NCBI GenBank assembly: GCA_020718315.1
Contig: DYSK01000016.1
Location: forward strand, 1-22,670
DNA length: 22,670 nucleotides
Direction of reading: 5' to 3'
Source: Draconibacterium orientale
GTDB taxonomy: Bacteria > Bacteroidota > Bacteroidia > Bacteroidales > UBA12170
In this document: piece by piece, positions 22,327 through 22,670 of the stretch
Numbering within the stretch: position 1 is the stretch's first letter
Layout: every line of letters starts with the position of its first letter
Position numbers and translations under genes: made by a program
The notes under the pieces: model-generated
Databases searched by the model: none
What the model saw: only the letters and a program-made list of their open reading frames with translations
What the model was told of the DNA's origin: nothing

Positions 22327-22670
22327 TTATTTCACCCAAGAGAATTTTTGTGTAAAAGTTCCATTCTCATCCATAATTTGCACAATGTAAACACCTGCAT
22401 TTTCGTTGAAAGAAACTTTGTTCTCCATGACTTGTGCTAAATTTACAACATTCACCAATTTTCCGGTAATACTATAAATCCGAGCGGTGGTGTTGGCTTT
22501 CGCTTCGCCACGAATGAGCAACTGACTTTCCATCGGATTTGTAAACACTTGAAAAGCATTTTGCAAAGAGAGCGTTCCTATACCTAAAGTAGATTTGAGC
22601 GAAGTACGCAAAAAGAAACGACCAATGCCATCGCTATCGGCGGTAAGTTGTACCGTGTATTCTCCATCAT
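22327..22670 (-). CDS. Type IX-secreted protein, C-terminal end (5' part outside window)
   Basis: The frame is open from the window's right edge to a TAA at 22327 and encodes about 114 residues. The upstream part, DGEYTVQLTADSDGIGRFFLRTS, looks like the end of a beta-sandwich (Ig-like) domain. The last 75 or so residues form a type A sorting domain: AFQVFTNPMESQLLI, IYSITGKLV near the middle, and NAGVYIVQIMDENGTFTQKFSWVK at the end, the pattern recognised by the type IX secretion system of Bacteroidota. The protein is thus surface-attached or secreted; its N-terminal function lies outside. A TTG at 22611 is not the start, since homology continues past it. Confidence 0.88.
   Translation of the reverse strand, partial: DGEYTVQLTADSDGIGRFFLRTSLKSTLGIGTLSLQNAFQVFTNPMESQLLIRGEAKANTTARIYSITGKLVNVVNLAQVMENKVSFNENAGVYIVQIMDENGTFTQKFSWVK

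Noticed and set aside
1..22670. CRISPR array, tRNA, rRNA, prophage or defence island
   Set aside because: No regularly spaced direct repeats, cloverleaf-like segments, phage structural genes or defence-type proteins were seen in the intergenic gaps or reading frames.

Overview
The window reads as chromosomal DNA from a member of the Bacteroidota. Evidence: repeated promoter elements of the Bacteroidota type (TAnnTTTG) at the expected distance upstream of many starts, very weak Shine-Dalgarno signals, a C-terminal type IX secretion sorting domain at the right edge, a lysyl-tRNA synthetase with the C-terminal extension usual in the phylum, a fused SpmA-SpmB protein, and a Bacteroidota-type 500-residue glutamine synthetase. 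Genus cannot be read from the sequence. Most of the content is housekeeping. I see no defence system, CRISPR array, prophage, tRNA or rRNA.

Layout. 1-3069: 3' part of pgk (+), a secreted DUF3108 protein (-), and ornithine aminotransferase rocD (+) divergent from it. 3156-4438: a scar zone with a 3' fragment of a DDE transposase (-), directly followed by a cation diffusion facilitator gene (+) broken by one in-frame amber codon. 4540-7013: glnA and a tRNA-dihydrouridine synthase (+, 14 bases apart). 7131-9474: a GT4 glycosyltransferase and a fused SpmA/SpmB-like membrane protein (+). 9719-12090: a tight operon rex - ribF-like - metallo-beta-lactamase-fold hydrolase (+) with a candidate Rex operator over its own promoter. 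It converges on, and overlaps by 34 bases, the lysS - Na+/Ca2+ exchanger pair (-, 14723 to 12057). 14857-16977: a PpiD/SurA-like periplasmic foldase (-). 17124-21007: a probable minus-strand operon panB - secreted C1 cysteine peptidase - WtpB-like permease - WtpC-like ATPase. 21158-21850: a Crp/Fnr regulator (+). 21851-22670: a palindromic-repeat-rich stretch around a small proline-rich exported protein, then the 3' end of a type IX-secreted protein.

How the genes may work together: rocD and glnA both act in glutamate/glutamine metabolism but are separate units. The rex operon couples an NADH/NAD+ sensor to an FAD-synthetase homologue whose riboflavin-kinase half looks catalytically dead. The oxyanion transporter genes have no substrate-binding protein beside them.

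The items most worth a second look are the degenerate C-terminal half of the RibF homologue, the amber-interrupted metal exporter, the candidate Rex autoregulatory site, the FNR-like cysteine pattern in the Crp-family regulator, and the two-part palindromic repeats near the right edge. None of these amounts to a clearly new system; the window is largely ordinary.
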